From Castellaniella sp041677825 (lineage in GTDB: Bacteria > Pseudomonadota > Gammaproteobacteria > Burkholderiales > Burkholderiaceae_B): a DNA stretch of 64,000 bases. Each line of letters opens with the position of its first letter. Within the stretch, counting starts at the first letter, position 1. The notes under the pieces are model-generated. The model was not told where the DNA came from and made no database searches. It worked only from the letters and a program-made list of their open reading frames with translations. The translations under genes and the position numbers were made by a program. The stretch lies in contig NZ_JBAYPG010000009.1 of NCBI RefSeq assembly GCF_041677825.1, positions 1 through 64,000 of the forward strand. Direction: 5' to 3'. Shown piece by piece: positions 1 through 9,361 of this stretch.

Positions 1-3000
1 GATGACGGCGTCTTCGAGGGCGAGGAGCAGTTCACGCTCGAGGGCGCGCTCACGGGCACGGTCAATGGGGTTGAGTTTGGCCAGGCGGGCGCCGAGATCG
101 AGGCCACGGGCACGGGCGGCATCATTGACAATGACTCGCTGCCCGTTCTCACGCCGGGTGAGACCCGTGTATCCGAAGAAGGGCTCGAACACGGCCTGCC
201 TGATGACGACGGCGTAGATGACACGACCGACTCACCCACCAGTGATGGGTCAATCGGCATCACGCATCCGCATCCGGTCACCGTCACGCTGGGGATCCCG
301 GCTGCCGATGCCCTGCATATAGGTGAGGAATCGGTCGACTGGGCCCTGTCCGGAAATGACCAGATCCTCACGGGTACCGTCAATGGCGAGCCGGTGATCA
401 CGGTGACCATCGACAATACCGGCCATTACGAAGTGGAACTGCATCGTTCGGTGGATCATCCCGATCCGACCCAGGAGGACGTGGTCGACTTCGAGGTGCC
501 CGTATCCGTGCGCGATGCCTTCGGCAACGCAAGCGATACCACGCTGAAGATTTTCATCGAAGATGATGCGCCGGAGGCCGTTGATCACAGCCACGTGATC
601 GAGGTGCCCATCAGTGACGTCGTCGTCACGGGTCTGGAGGCGGGTTTCACCAACGTCAAATTCAAGGCGGGTGAGACGCAGGGTACGACAAAGGACAACG
701 ACTCCGATGCCTATCTCGAGGAAATCCGCTGGGGCAAGCCGCATGCGTCGGGCAATGGGAAACCGTCCGGCTATGACTATTACGACAATGAGGACTACCG
801 CAGCAATTCGGACAACCTGATCGGGTCCACATTCAAGCTCGGCACGTTCACCCATTTCAACAATGCCGTCAATTCGGGTTCCGGTGTCCTGGTATCCACC
901 GATCTGGTCGTCAAGTTCAGCGTCACGATCGATGGGCAGCCGCATGAAATCGAGCACACCATCAAGCTCAAGCATACGGAAACCCCGAATGCGAACACCC
1001 CGGGGTCGGCCGAAGCGGATCGTGACATCGTGGAAATCGATGCCTCGACCCTGAGTTCGACCTTCACGGTGGGTGATCGTACCTTCGAGTTCACGATTGA
1101 CGGGTTCAAGAACGACGAGTACGGGGACCCTGTCTCCACGGTGTACACCTGGGAAAACGCAGACAATGTGTTTGACCTGTATGCCACCATCTCGGCAGTG
1201 GATGACATGCCGACCATCACCGGCGAGCTCGAGGATGCCATCCGCATTGGTGCCGACGGGCCTGCCAGTGACGGCTTCATCACCTGGGAAGGTGCCACGG
1301 ACAATGGTGATGGCTCATACAGCCTGACCAACGCCTTTGGCACATTTACGGGCTATGACGACGGCACGTACAAGTTCGAAATGAGCCGGTCAGGCCGCGA
1401 CGGCATGGCCGTAGGCCAGGAAGAGGAAATGCGTTTCGGCTACACCATCACCGACAGGGACGGTGACCATGACTCGGCCGAGATCATCATCACCCTGAAA
1501 GGGGAACCCAACCAGCCCGATGGCGTATTTGCACAGATTCGTGTGGATGAAACTGCGGTCCTGGAAGGCGATGATCTGCACTACACGGTGTACCTGGTCG
1601 ATCGCAATGGCGATCCGGTCGAGGTCCCTGCAGGCAAGAATGTCAGGGTGGATCTGGCCTGGGACGGCGAAGCGGCCAACAACAGCGACACCACCGGCCG
1701 GCCACCCAGCGTCACCATTGCGGGTGGCCAGAGTCAGGCGGGTTTCACGGTCCGCACGGTGGACGATGCCAACCCCGAGCCCCAGGAAAACCTGACGGTG
1801 AGCATCACCGGGGTGGTGGGCGCGGCCGATGTACGCCCGGCCGGCGGCATGATTGGCGAGGACAGCGCCGTCACTTCGGTTGTGTACGATGATGACCTGA
1901 ACACCTTCGTGCCCCAGCCAGAGGTCACCAATGTCGGGCTCAAGGTCAGCACCTGGCAGTATGTCGGGCCGCCCAGCGCAGGACGTGACAACCGCAGTGC
2001 AGAGCAGAAGGCGATCGACAGTCTGCTCGATGGCCTGCGTGCGGGGCCTGGCAGGCCCAATGGCAGCAATGGCGACGGGGCCAGCACGGCCTTGCTTGAA
2101 AGCACGGTCAAGCAGCTGGATCAGTATGCGCCCAACGGTACCTATCAGGAGACGTCGAGGGAGGGGCGCAAGCACGGTTATGGTGGCGCGACGGGCGAGC
2201 AGATCCTGGATAGCCTCATCGCCCTGAACCCCAGGGCCGGTGGCGACACCGACAAGCAGAAGAATGTGGCGGTGGATACGGCGGTGCACGCCCACGGGGT
2301 CATCTATCTGCAGGCGGGTGAAACCTATACCGTCAAGGCGCAAGGTGATGACAGCCTGCGGGTGGTCCTGGGTGATCGCGAGAGTGGCGGCCAGCAGGTG
2401 GATCTGCGCTGGGGCACCGACAAGAGCACGTTCAAGGATTTCGACTTCACGGCAACCGAATCGGGGCTGTATACCTTCGACATGTATATGCACAACCAGA
2501 AGGGTGCGGGCATGTACAACGTGTCGGTCGTCAACAAGGCGTCGCCCGGTACGCCCATCGAATTCTTCCCGGATTTCGAGACGGCACAGACCCAGTTGCA
2601 GGACCAGAACGCGGGCTTTACCCTGGGCAGCCTGATCGGCACTGAAGACCACGGTCACTATCGCATCTATGGCTACAACGAAGGTGAACAGGGCCAGGAG
2701 ATTGCGCTTACGCAGATCCTGCCGGAGCACTGGTCAACGGACAGTGCTGCCGTGAGCCTGCAGGGTCTGCCTGAAGGCGCGGTACTGCAGGATGGCCAGG
2801 GACACGTCTTCGTGGCCAGCCCGGGTCATGGCAGCGTCGATCTCTCGGGCTGGGACACCGAAAGCCTGGTTCTGCTGTCCAACGTACCCGGCAGCCATGC
2901 GCTCACGGTGACGGTCAGTGATTCGGGCCTCGAAGGCATGGAGCGTACGCACGAGTTTCAGGTGCGCATCGATCCATCCGCGCTGGCTGATGGCGTCACG

Positions 3001-3489
3001 ACCATTTCCGATGGTTCGACGGACACCTTGCTTGGCGCAGAGGGCACTGATGTGCTGATTGGCGGCGACGGTGATGACGTTCTGATCGGCGGCCAGGGCA
3101 GCGACTTCCTGGTCGGCGGTGCCGGCGATGATGTGTTCAGGTGGGAGTTCGGTGACGCAGGTTCGGTTGCGCAACCGGCCTCGGACACGATACTGGACTT
3201 CGGTACCGGCGGCGCTGACCCGCACGGTGCCGATCGTCTGGATCTGACCGGCTTGCTGGATGGCGATGCAGGCGGCTCACTGGATGAATACTTCCTGATC
3301 GAGGAATCCGGTGCCGATACGGTCATCAAGGTCGATACCGGCGGCCAGGTGGGCAGCGGGCATTTCGATCAGGAAATCATCCTGAAGGGTGTGTCGTTCG
3401 AGGATCTTGGCCTGGATGCAGGTTCATCGCAGAACGATATGATCAACAAGCTGATCGATGACGGCAAGCTGGACAACCCGATGGGTTGA
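1..3489 (+). CDS. Giant RTX/type I-secreted adhesin, C-terminal part (5' end outside window)
   Basis: The frame is open from the first base, so at least 1162 residues of a longer protein are present. The first codons resemble a Calx-beta-like module ending in a GGIIDND-type motif. Several beta-rich, Asp/Gly/Thr-rich Ig-like modules follow, then another Calx-beta-like stretch (about nt 1520-1900). A PA14-like module (about nt 1920-2560) contains a YTVKAQGDDSLRVVL stretch. Near the C-terminus, nt 3022-3140 encode glycine/aspartate nonapeptide repeats of the GGDGDDVLIGG type, which bind calcium. The last ~115 residues look like a type I secretion target domain. This layout is that of LapA/BapA-family surface adhesins. 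The convergent lapG and lapD genes downstream support a role in c-di-GMP-controlled attachment. The N-terminal retention module that LapG would cleave is not in the window. Substrate or surface specificity cannot be read from the sequence. Confidence 0.85.
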   Translation, partial: DDGVFEGEEQFTLEGALTGTVNGVEFGQAGAEIEATGTGGIIDNDSLPVLTPGETRVSEEGLEHGLPDDDGVDDTTDSPTSDGSIGITHPHPVTVTLGIPAADALHIGEESVDWALSGNDQILTGTVNGEPVITVTIDNTGHYEVELHRSVDHPDPTQEDVVDFEVPVSVRDAFGNASDTTLKIFIEDDAPEAVDHSHVIEVPISDVVVTGLEAGFTNVKFKAGETQGTTKDNDSDAYLEEIRWGKPHASGNGKPSGYDYYDNEDYRSNSDNLIGSTFKLGTFTHFNNAVNSGSGVLVSTDLVVKFSVTIDGQPHEIEHTIKLKHTETPNANTPGSAEADRDIVEIDASTLSSTFTVGDRTFEFTIDGFKNDEYGDPVSTVYTWENADNVFDLYATISAVDDMPTITGELEDAIRIGADGPASDGFITWEGATDNGDGSYSLTNAFGTFTGYDDGTYKFEMSRSGRDGMAVGQEEEMRFGYTITDRDGDHDSAEIIITLKGEPNQPDGVFAQIRVDETAVLEGDDLHYTVYLVDRNGDPVEVPAGKNVRVDLAWDGEAANNSDTTGRPPSVTIAGGQSQAGFTVRTVDDANPEPQENLTVSITGVVGAADVRPAGGMIGEDSAVTSVVYDDDLNTFVPQPEVTNVGLKVSTWQYVGPPSAGRDNRSAEQKAIDSLLDGLRAGPGRPNGSNGDGASTALLESTVKQLDQYAPNGTYQETSREGRKHGYGGATGEQILDSLIALNPRAGGDTDKQKNVAVDTAVHAHGVIYLQAGETYTVKAQGDDSLRVVLGDRESGGQQVDLRWGTDKSTFKDFDFTATESGLYTFDMYMHNQKGAGMYNVSVVNKASPGTPIEFFPDFETAQTQLQDQNAGFTLGSLIGTEDHGHYRIYGYNEGEQGQEIALTQILPEHWSTDSAAVSLQGLPEGAVLQDGQGHVFVASPGHGSVDLSGWDTESLVLLSNVPGSHALTVTVSDSGLEGMERTHEFQVRIDPSALADGVTTISDGSTDTLLGAEGTDVLIGGDGDDVLIGGQGSDFLVGGAGDDVFRWEFGDAGSVAQPASDTILDFGTGGADPHGADRLDLTGLLDGDAGGSLDEYFLIEESGADTVIKVDTGGQVGSGHFDQEIILKGVSFEDLGLDAGSSQNDMINKLIDDGKLDNPMG

Positions 3490-3497
3490 CGCATCGT

Positions 3498-3521
3498 GCG
3501 CCCTGTATGGCTTCAGGGCGC
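3498..3521. terminator. Stem-loop between convergent adhesin and lapD genes
   Basis: Two perfect 8-bp arms (GCGCCCTG and CAGGGCGC) flank an 8-nt loop, 9 bp after the adhesin stop codon. The position between two converging genes suits a terminator serving one or both strands. There is no clear T-tract, so intrinsic termination is only probable. Confidence 0.5.
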
Positions 3522-3565
3522 CATGAAGGGCGATCGCTCCGCCGCATGGTGGGGCGATCGTGCGC

Positions 3566-5476
3566 TCAGCATGGGAGAACCGTGATCCCGAGATCATCTG
3601 CCGTTTCCTGGATGGCGGTCAACAGGTACCGGGCTGCCGGATTGGCAGAGGCATCGCGCTGCAATCGGGTCGAGAGCCTGATGTAGGCGGGTTGCAGTTC
3701 CTTCAGATCCAGCAAGGCTTCGACCTGTTCATCCAGTCGCCGCAGGGCGATGGCCACGCCCTGGGTCCGAACGGCGCGCGCAAATGCCATGGTTTCCTTC
3801 GGACAGGCGTCGAGCCCGAAGGCATCCAGTTCAGTGATCAGGCGCTCGCATATGGCCGGCTGTTCGTCTGCCAGGATGGCGAGGCAACGCGACAGGAATC
3901 CTTCCTCCAGCAAGGACGCCAGGGAAATGCGCAGTACCAGCGCCTGGGGATGCTCGCGAAGCCATGCCAGGGCCAATGACAGGCCATTGAGATCGTAGGC
4001 GCCCGACAGGCCGGTGCGGGCCGCTGCCGGCAGAAATTCGAAACCTGATATGGGGCCAGCATGCGCTGGGTCGTGCAGCATCTGCCATGCCAGCATGCGA
4101 CTTTCCGGCTCTGGACACCCTGGGTCTGGTTCCGTGTGCAGGTGGATGCGCTGTTCTTGCAGTGCCTGCTCCAGCAGTTGGCGCCATTGCTGTTCGGCGG
4201 CATTGATCGACTGGGTTGTATTCTCGTCATCAGCGCTGGGCAGATATTCGATGTGCTGATGCCGCGAGCTTTCGGCACGCATCAGGGCGGTGTCCAGGCG
4301 GGCCAGGATGTCCGAGCCGGTTTCTCCAGACCGGTAATTGGTCACGGCGGCGGCAAACCCGCATGTGTCGGCATGGTCGGTGTGCAGGCGCAACGCCATC
4401 AGGCGGCTGTGCAGGCGGTGTGCCATCTGGATTGCCTCGGGCCCCTCGAGGTTGGGCAACAGGCAGACGAAATCCGATCCGTTGAGCCGCGCCAGCCAAG
4501 CCTGGGCGCCCACGAGTTGCTGCAGCACCGCTTCGATCTCGCGACCTGTGTCACGCAGCCAGTGATCCACCCGCTCACGGCCGATGCGCTGATTCAGCCG
4601 CTGCAGGTGGCAATGCCGGTACAGGAAGATGTGGCCGTGCGCTGGCTGGCCAGGTTCAGGTTGCTCCGTAGCCTGGCGCAGTGCATGAATGAAGAACTTG
4701 CGGTTGGCCAGCCCCGTGGTGGGGTCACGGTTGAGATCGAGTTCGAGTTGCTGGATTTTTTCTTCGCGTTCTGCCGCCGTGGCCTGGACCTGCTCGTAGA
4801 CCCAATCGATACTCTGGGTCACGCCCTGAAGTTCAGTCAGGGCGCCATGGCGTATCGGTGGCAGGCCAGTGTCGATGTCGCCTCTTGCGAGTGCCTCGAT
4901 GCGTATCTGCACATCGTCCTGCAGCGCACGGCGCAACCAGCGGATCAGGAACCATGCGAACAGCGCCCAGGCCAGGCCGGCCGCAAGCGTGATGCCAATG
5001 ATTTGCAAGGTGCTGCGCCACAGCGATGCACGGGCAAATTCGTCGTTGGCGGTGAGCCGCACGACGCCCAACTCGCGCCAGCCGTCGGATACCGCCTGCT
5101 GCGCTTCGTGACGCTCCAGGGGCAGCCAGCGATCGAACCAGGCCGGTACATGGGACAGGGCTGTACGGCGCACCAGGGTGGCATCGTGTGGCTGGTCGAG
5201 CAGCAGTTCGGTCTGCCCTGCCATGTTCACGAAGGAAATGTCTTGAAAATTTCCAGTGTCGAACAGAACGGTCAGGAGCAGTTCACGGATCACGGGGTCC
5301 TGATTCGGTTCCTGCGACAGGGTCAGCGCCATCGTCGTGGCTGCGGATTCACTCTGGGCCTGCAGTTGCAGGTTGAGATAATGACGCGCCGCATCGATGC
5401 TGAAGGCCGTTGCCCCGATCAGCACGACGGCCATTGCCAGGGTGACGCTTGTTATCAATTGTTTCAGCAGTGACAT
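3566..5476 (-). CDS. lapD: LapD-type c-di-GMP receptor (degenerate GGDEF-EAL, periplasmic output)
   Basis: The 636-residue inner-membrane protein has a membrane segment at about 8-28, a LapD/MoxY-like periplasmic domain at about 31-155, a second segment at about 157-180, a HAMP linker, a GGDEF-type domain at about 250-410 and an EAL-type domain at about 415-636. Both catalytic signatures are degenerate: the GGDEF position reads NGSDF, and the EAL position lies in a RMLAWQML context without the Glu-Ala-Leu motif. In the family this means the protein binds c-di-GMP but neither makes nor degrades it. In known systems LapD sequesters the LapG protease in the periplasm when c-di-GMP is high, so that the adhesin stays on the cell. 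It starts 9 nt after the lapG stop codon on the same strand, so the two are surely co-transcribed. Confidence 0.9.
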   Translation of the reverse strand: MSLLKQLITSVTLAMAVVLIGATAFSIDAARHYLNLQLQAQSESAATTMALTLSQEPNQDPVIRELLLTVLFDTGNFQDISFVNMAGQTELLLDQPHDATLVRRTALSHVPAWFDRWLPLERHEAQQAVSDGWRELGVVRLTANDEFARASLWRSTLQIIGITLAAGLAWALFAWFLIRWLRRALQDDVQIRIEALARGDIDTGLPPIRHGALTELQGVTQSIDWVYEQVQATAAEREEKIQQLELDLNRDPTTGLANRKFFIHALRQATEQPEPGQPAHGHIFLYRHCHLQRLNQRIGRERVDHWLRDTGREIEAVLQQLVGAQAWLARLNGSDFVCLLPNLEGPEAIQMAHRLHSRLMALRLHTDHADTCGFAAAVTNYRSGETGSDILARLDTALMRAESSRHQHIEYLPSADDENTTQSINAAEQQWRQLLEQALQEQRIHLHTEPDPGCPEPESRMLAWQMLHDPAHAGPISGFEFLPAAARTGLSGAYDLNGLSLALAWLREHPQALVLRISLASLLEEGFLSRCLAILADEQPAICERLITELDAFGLDACPKETMAFARAVRTQGVAIALRRLDEQVEALLDLKELQPAYIRLSTRLQRDASANPAARYLLTAIQETADDLGITVLPC

Positions 5477-5485
5477 GACATGGCC

Positions 5486-6184
5486 TCATGGGTGGCGGCG
5501 ATAGCCTTCGGTGTTCATTCGATCCAGCAGGCCGCGCCAGCGGCCAATGTGTTCAACGGGCGCGCGCCTGCTGCCCTGGGCGTAGATGCCCTGGCCGTTG
5601 AAACTGAAAACAGGTGTCAGGTCAGCCCGTTTCCGTGCCGGCAGGATGTCGTCCAGCAGGCTGTCCAGCACCAGCGGCTCATCACCAGGATTCGGGTAAT
5701 AGCCCAGAACCATATGCGCAATACGGGTTCCGCCAACGTTGGCACGGACATAGATCAGCCGCAGCTTTTCCGGGCTCACCCCGAGATCCAGCAAGGAAAA
5801 ATACTTGCCGATGACGAAATCCTCGCAATCCCCGGCGCCTTTGGCCAGGGACTCGATGGGAGTGGCCCAGTAATCGGCCTGGTTCCAGATCGTACGATCA
5901 TCGGCCTGGCGCAGGCTGTGATTCCAGAATGCGTTGATGCGCCGCAGTTGTTCGGGCTCGGCTTGCCCTTGCGCCTGCGAAAGGGCCTGCTGCCACGCCT
6001 CGACGGCACGGCCTGCCCGGGCACCATGATGCTGGCGCGCATGGGCAACCAGTTCGGTGGCCTGTTCGGCCAGTACGGGCCAGCCGTACCCGCCGGCGGC
6101 CATGGCCATGCACAGCGCCAGTGCGCACATTTGCGATATCGATGTGCGCGGTGCCACGGGTGCTGCAGGGATGGGCATTGACAT
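5486..6184 (-). CDS. lapG: LapG-type periplasmic cysteine protease
   Basis: The 232-residue protein belongs to the bacterial transglutaminase-like cysteine proteinase family. A hydrophobic segment at about 16-39 looks like a signal peptide or anchor. The catalytic triad is visible as Cys120 (in AGDCEDF), His157 (in IAHMVLGY) and Asp174 (in LVLDSLLD). LapG proteases cut the N-terminal retention module of LapA-type adhesins and release the adhesin from the outer membrane; calcium is usually needed. Its partner lapD follows immediately and its probable substrate is encoded convergently. Translation could begin at the ATG taken here or at one two codons later. The upstream tolC-like gene is separated from it by a strong hairpin, so lapG-lapD may have their own promoter. 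Confidence 0.9.
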   Translation of the reverse strand: MSMPIPAAPVAPRTSISQMCALALCMAMAAGGYGWPVLAEQATELVAHARQHHGARAGRAVEAWQQALSQAQGQAEPEQLRRINAFWNHSLRQADDRTIWNQADYWATPIESLAKGAGDCEDFVIGKYFSLLDLGVSPEKLRLIYVRANVGGTRIAHMVLGYYPNPGDEPLVLDSLLDDILPARKRADLTPVFSFNGQGIYAQGSRRAPVEHIGRWRGLLDRMNTEGYRRHP

Positions 6185-6230
6185 GCCCAGATTGTGCCTG
6201 AATCAACGTGCACATGGTGAGGCTGAAACA

Positions 6231-6259
6231 ACATGCCCCACGAATATCGTGGGGCATGT
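6231..6259 (-). terminator. 13-bp perfect hairpin terminator after the TolC-like gene
   Basis: ACATGCCCCACGA and its exact reverse complement flank a 3-nt loop. On the minus strand this lies 28 bp past the TolC-like stop codon and is followed by a short TGTTTC run. It is a convincing intrinsic terminator that partly insulates lapG-lapD from the outer-membrane-factor gene. Confidence 0.7.
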
Positions 6260-6287
6260 GCGAGTGCCCTGTGCCCTGATGGCCGGA

Positions 6288-7775
6288 TCAGTCCCAGGAG
6301 CCTGCAGCAGGTTGTGCGCCGCTTTTGTCGAGTATGGGCGGGTTGGTACCCGAGCGGTATTTGACCTCGACCGGCTCGAATGAGCCCGGACTCGGGAGCG
6401 GGGTCAGGCAGGCCTGCAGCATTTCATCCGGGAAATTCAGGTCTGCCGCTTCCTTGGGGCTGTCGGCGTACGGGTCGCCCAGGCCGATCGTCGGCAACAG
6501 CCGGTGCGCCATGCCCAGCCAGCGATATTCGGCAATCTGCAGATCATGCTGGCCATTGTTGAGGGCCTGGCGTGCATCGAACAGTTCGTTTTCTGAATCG
6601 AGCAAATCGAGCAGGCTGCGTTCGCCAATCTTGAATTGCTGCATGTAGGCGACCCGCACCTTGGATGATTCGAGCACGTGCTTCTCGAGGAAAGGAATCT
6701 GCTGGCGCAGGCGCATCACCTCGTTCCAGGCAATGGCCAGTTCCTGTTCCACGTTGCGGCAGGTGTAGTTGCGAATATCCTGGGCCGCGTAGGCACGGGC
6801 GGCCGTCTGCCGTACGCGCGCCGAATCGGCACCGCCGCGGTACAGGTTGAAGTTGGCCACCACCTGAATACGGCTGTTCTGGGCGTTGCGATCGGGGTAG
6901 CCGGGCGGCTGATCCTGGCTGCGCCCGGTGTCGGCCACCAGTTCGATGGTCGGCGCAAAGCGGCCCCTGGCCGAGGCCTTGCCGCGTTCGGCCGCCTGCA
7001 CCAGTGCCTGTTTGGCCAGAATGGCCGGGTTGTTGCGGATGGCATCGTTGAAATCCTGTGCGGCTGCCGGGATTTCATGACCCACGTTCTGCGTATCCGA
7101 CAGGTTGTCGGCGGGGGCTTTGCCCACGATGCGCTGGTAGCGCTGGGTCACATCGTTCAGATTGCCCGTCGCGACCATCACATTGCTCTGGGCCAGGGCC
7201 AGCCGTGCGTTGGCCTGGGTGACGTCGACACCGCGACCCACCCCGGATTCACTGCGCTCGGAGAGCAGGCCCAGGGTTCTGCGATGGGTTTCGTAGTTGT
7301 CGTTGGCCAGGCGCACCTGCTCGCGAAACCGCTGGACATCCAGGTAGGCCCGGGTCGCCTCGATGGCGACACTGTCGATGGTGGCCTTCAGGCTGTAGTA
7401 TTCGGCCAGTTTCTCGAAGCCGGCTTCACGGACCCGGTTGAGGGTTGAAAAGCCGTCGAACAGCAGTTGGCTCAGGCTCAGGTTGTAGCCCGAGCCATTC
7501 CAGTTCGAGGCGTAGCCGCCGTCTGAATGGCTGCGCCAGTTGCGGCCGGTCCAGCCGGTTACATCCACCTGGGGGCGCAGCGCGCCCCGTTCGATGGCCT
7601 GGTCTTCCAGGGTCGACTGGAATAGCTGAAACTGCGCGCCAATTTCCGGGTTGGTCAGGATTGCCAATTCGACAGCCTGGGGCAGGCTCGCATTTTCTGC
7701 TGCTGCGGGGGTTGCCATGAAGCCACATGCAACCAGCGAACCCACGATGAGGGTTCGGGGTAGGTAAGAAGCCAT
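6288..7775 (-). CDS. TolC-family outer membrane factor of a type I secretion system (LapE-like)
   Basis: The 495-residue protein begins with a signal peptide (about 1-26, ending in TPAAAEN) and has the two repeated helical-barrel units of the outer membrane efflux family, with the conserved SLSQLLFDGF stretch in the N-terminal half and an IPFLEKHVLESSKVRVAY stretch in the C-terminal half. Such proteins form the outer-membrane channel through which type I ABC exporters pass RTX adhesins, and LapA-type adhesins are held in this channel before LapG cleavage. The neighbouring adhesin, LapG and LapD genes make this role likely. The inner-membrane ATPase and the membrane fusion protein are not in the window. 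A candidate promoter lies about 300 bp upstream. Confidence 0.88.
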   Translation of the reverse strand: MASYLPRTLIVGSLVACGFMATPAAAENASLPQAVELAILTNPEIGAQFQLFQSTLEDQAIERGALRPQVDVTGWTGRNWRSHSDGGYASNWNGSGYNLSLSQLLFDGFSTLNRVREAGFEKLAEYYSLKATIDSVAIEATRAYLDVQRFREQVRLANDNYETHRRTLGLLSERSESGVGRGVDVTQANARLALAQSNVMVATGNLNDVTQRYQRIVGKAPADNLSDTQNVGHEIPAAAQDFNDAIRNNPAILAKQALVQAAERGKASARGRFAPTIELVADTGRSQDQPPGYPDRNAQNSRIQVVANFNLYRGGADSARVRQTAARAYAAQDIRNYTCRNVEQELAIAWNEVMRLRQQIPFLEKHVLESSKVRVAYMQQFKIGERSLLDLLDSENELFDARQALNNGQHDLQIAEYRWLGMAHRLLPTIGLGDPYADSPKEAADLNFPDEMLQACLTPLPSPGSFEPVEVKYRSGTNPPILDKSGAQPAAGSWD

Positions 7776-8076
7776 GAAAATCTCGTTAACGGTTTTACTG
7801 AATACGTTCGCAACGCCTGTCGGGTGAACCCTGGGCCGGCATGTTCAGGCCAATGCGCGCATCACGACACGGGACTTGGCCATGCCATTGATGTACAGGC
7901 CGGTGCCCGATGGGGCGCGCATGACTTTCGGAAGAGAAACCGTCCGGGTTACCGGGCCAGAGGGTGGCACTGCGGAACGCGTTGAATAATCACTGTTAAG
8001 CAAGCCGGAGCCACTGGATACCTGACCAGTGTTCTTGAAGCATGAGATTGCGTTTTTGTGATTGGACAGCCCAAGA

Positions 8077-8105
8077 ATTCTATAAGGAAAAACAGCTTGT
8101 TGCAA
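8077..8105 (-). promoter_or_regulatory. Sigma70-like promoter candidate toward the TolC-like gene
   Basis: On the minus strand TTGCAA is followed after 17 bp by TAGAAT, in a locally AT-rich stretch. Transcription would start near 8070 and leave a leader of about 295 nt before the TolC-like start codon. Confidence 0.5.
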
Positions 8106-8230
8106 GCGTATCACAGGTGAAGAATGGGGCGATCCCTGCGGCTGTTGTATAGGGGATACAGTTCCGATGTCAGGCTGGGTGTGGCGGGTGCCCGAACGCA
8201 CGCCGCAGATGCGGGCCTGGAATTCTGGTG

Positions 8231-8269
8231 TGAACCCTGATTGGTTCAGGCACGTCCAGTTGTTAACAT
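8231..8269 (+). promoter_or_regulatory. Operator-like inverted repeat and promoter candidate before dctP
   Basis: TGAACC-N6-GGTTCA is a perfect inverted repeat at 8231-8248. It overlaps a weak -35 candidate (TTGGTT, 8241-8246) that is followed after 17 bp by TAACAT (8264-8269). A GGAGCA-N5-TGCTCC hairpin follows at 8270-8286. Overlap of the repeat with the -35 box would fit repression of the TRAP operon by an acid-sugar-responsive regulator, but no regulator gene lies next to it. Confidence 0.4.
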
Positions 8270-8348
8270 GGAGCAGGAATTGCTCCGGGTCGGTCGCGCC
8301 ACGTTCACCGGCCTGTACAACCAACACCCTTTCGGGAGGCACCTCATC

Positions 8349-9329
8349 ATGAAACGTTATTTCGCTGGCCCCTTGCTGGCCGCTTCGCTGGCCCTGTCCG
8401 GTTTCGGTCCTGCCCAGGCAGCAACCGAACTGACCATCGCGCACAACCTGTCACCGTCATCCCATTACTCTGCGGGTGCCAAGGCCATGGCCGCAGACCT
8501 GGCCGAGCGCTCGGGGGGCAAGTTCAAGCTGGTGGAATCCTATGGCGGCAGCCTGGGTGGCGAGCGCGAACTCACCGAAGGCACCCAGATCGGCACCATC
8601 GACCTGGTCATCACCTCGACGGGCCCTATCGGCAACTTCGTGCCCGATACGCTGATTCTCGACATTCCCTTCCTGTTTTCCAGCTACGATCAGGCCCATG
8701 CGGTACTCGATGGGCCAATCGGGCAGGCGCTGCTCGAAAAGTTTCCCGAGCATGGCCTGAAGGCCCTCGCCTGGACCGAAAACGGCTTTCGCAACCTCAC
8801 CAACAACGTGCGCCCGGTCAAGGAACCGGCTGATGTGGTTGGCCTGAAAGTGCGCACGATGGAAAACGACATCCACATGGAAGCCTTCCGTACCCTGGGC
8901 ATGCTGCCCACGCCCATGGCGTTCACGGAACTCTTCACCGCGCTCGAGCAGGGCACCGTCGATGGCCAGGAAAACCCCATCGGTGTGATCCTGTCGGCCA
9001 ATTTCGCCGATGTCCAGAAGTACCTGTCGCTCACGCAGCACGTCTACTCGCCTGCCATCATCCTGATCTCCCCGGCGGTCTGGAATGATCTTTCCGAAGA
9101 AGAACAGGGCTGGTTCGTCGAGTCGGCCAAGGTGGGCTCGGCGGCCGTGCGCAAGAAAGTCCGCGAAGACGCCGACAATGGCGTGGCCATTTTGCGCGAC
9201 AAGGGCATGCAGGTGGTCGATCAGGTGGATACCGCCGCATTCCAGGAAGCCCTCAAGCCCGCGTTTGACAAATTCTCCGAGCAGTTCGGCAAAGAGAACA
9301 TCGAAGCCATCCGTGATTACAAGCCCTGA
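8349..9329 (+). CDS. dctP: TRAP transporter substrate-binding protein DctP
   Basis: The 326-residue periplasmic protein has a signal peptide (about 1-24, ending AQA) and the DctP-family fold. It includes the conserved arginine-containing stretch KVRTMENDIHMEAFRTLG and the GTVDGQENP motif near residue 205, which contribute to carboxylate binding. The start at 8349 is preferred over the longer upstream frame because GGGAGG sits 9 nt before it and the signal peptide then begins properly. It captures a substrate for the DctQ and DctM proteins encoded next. Neighbouring genes for four-carbon and other acid sugars suggest an aldonate-like ligand such as threonate or erythronate; that is inference. 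Confidence 0.92.
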   Translation: MKRYFAGPLLAASLALSGFGPAQAATELTIAHNLSPSSHYSAGAKAMAADLAERSGGKFKLVESYGGSLGGERELTEGTQIGTIDLVITSTGPIGNFVPDTLILDIPFLFSSYDQAHAVLDGPIGQALLEKFPEHGLKALAWTENGFRNLTNNVRPVKEPADVVGLKVRTMENDIHMEAFRTLGMLPTPMAFTELFTALEQGTVDGQENPIGVILSANFADVQKYLSLTQHVYSPAIILISPAVWNDLSEEEQGWFVESAKVGSAAVRKKVREDADNGVAILRDKGMQVVDQVDTAAFQEALKPAFDKFSEQFGKENIEAIRDYKP

Positions 9330-9361
9330 ACCATCAGCAGCGGGTGAAACAAGGACACGGC

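Larger units (their letters stand above)
7776..8348. other. Divergent intergenic region between the TolC-like gene and dctP
   Basis: This 573-bp stretch holds a good minus-strand promoter candidate and a plus-strand operator/promoter candidate, listed separately. Between the minus-strand promoter and the TolC-like start a frame stays open to a stop at 7845-7847 and would give a small Ser/Arg-rich peptide. I see no ATG with a ribosome-binding site in that frame and no family resemblance, so I do not call a gene. The part around 8040-8110 is clearly more AT-rich than the surroundings. Confidence 0.4.

Noticed and set aside
3521..3565. GCGATCG-rich repeats after the adhesin terminator as a possible attachment or origin site
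   Set aside because: The repeats are short, imperfect and without flanking integrase or replication genes.
4061..5473. 470-codon open frame on the plus strand
   Set aside because: It is antisense to lapD, whose domain order and neighbours are convincing.
7845..8444. 199-codon open frame on the minus strand in the dctP upstream region
   Set aside because: It begins inside dctP and crosses a promoter candidate. No start codon with a ribosome-binding site and no family resemblance were found. The part below 8070 is kept only as a finding.
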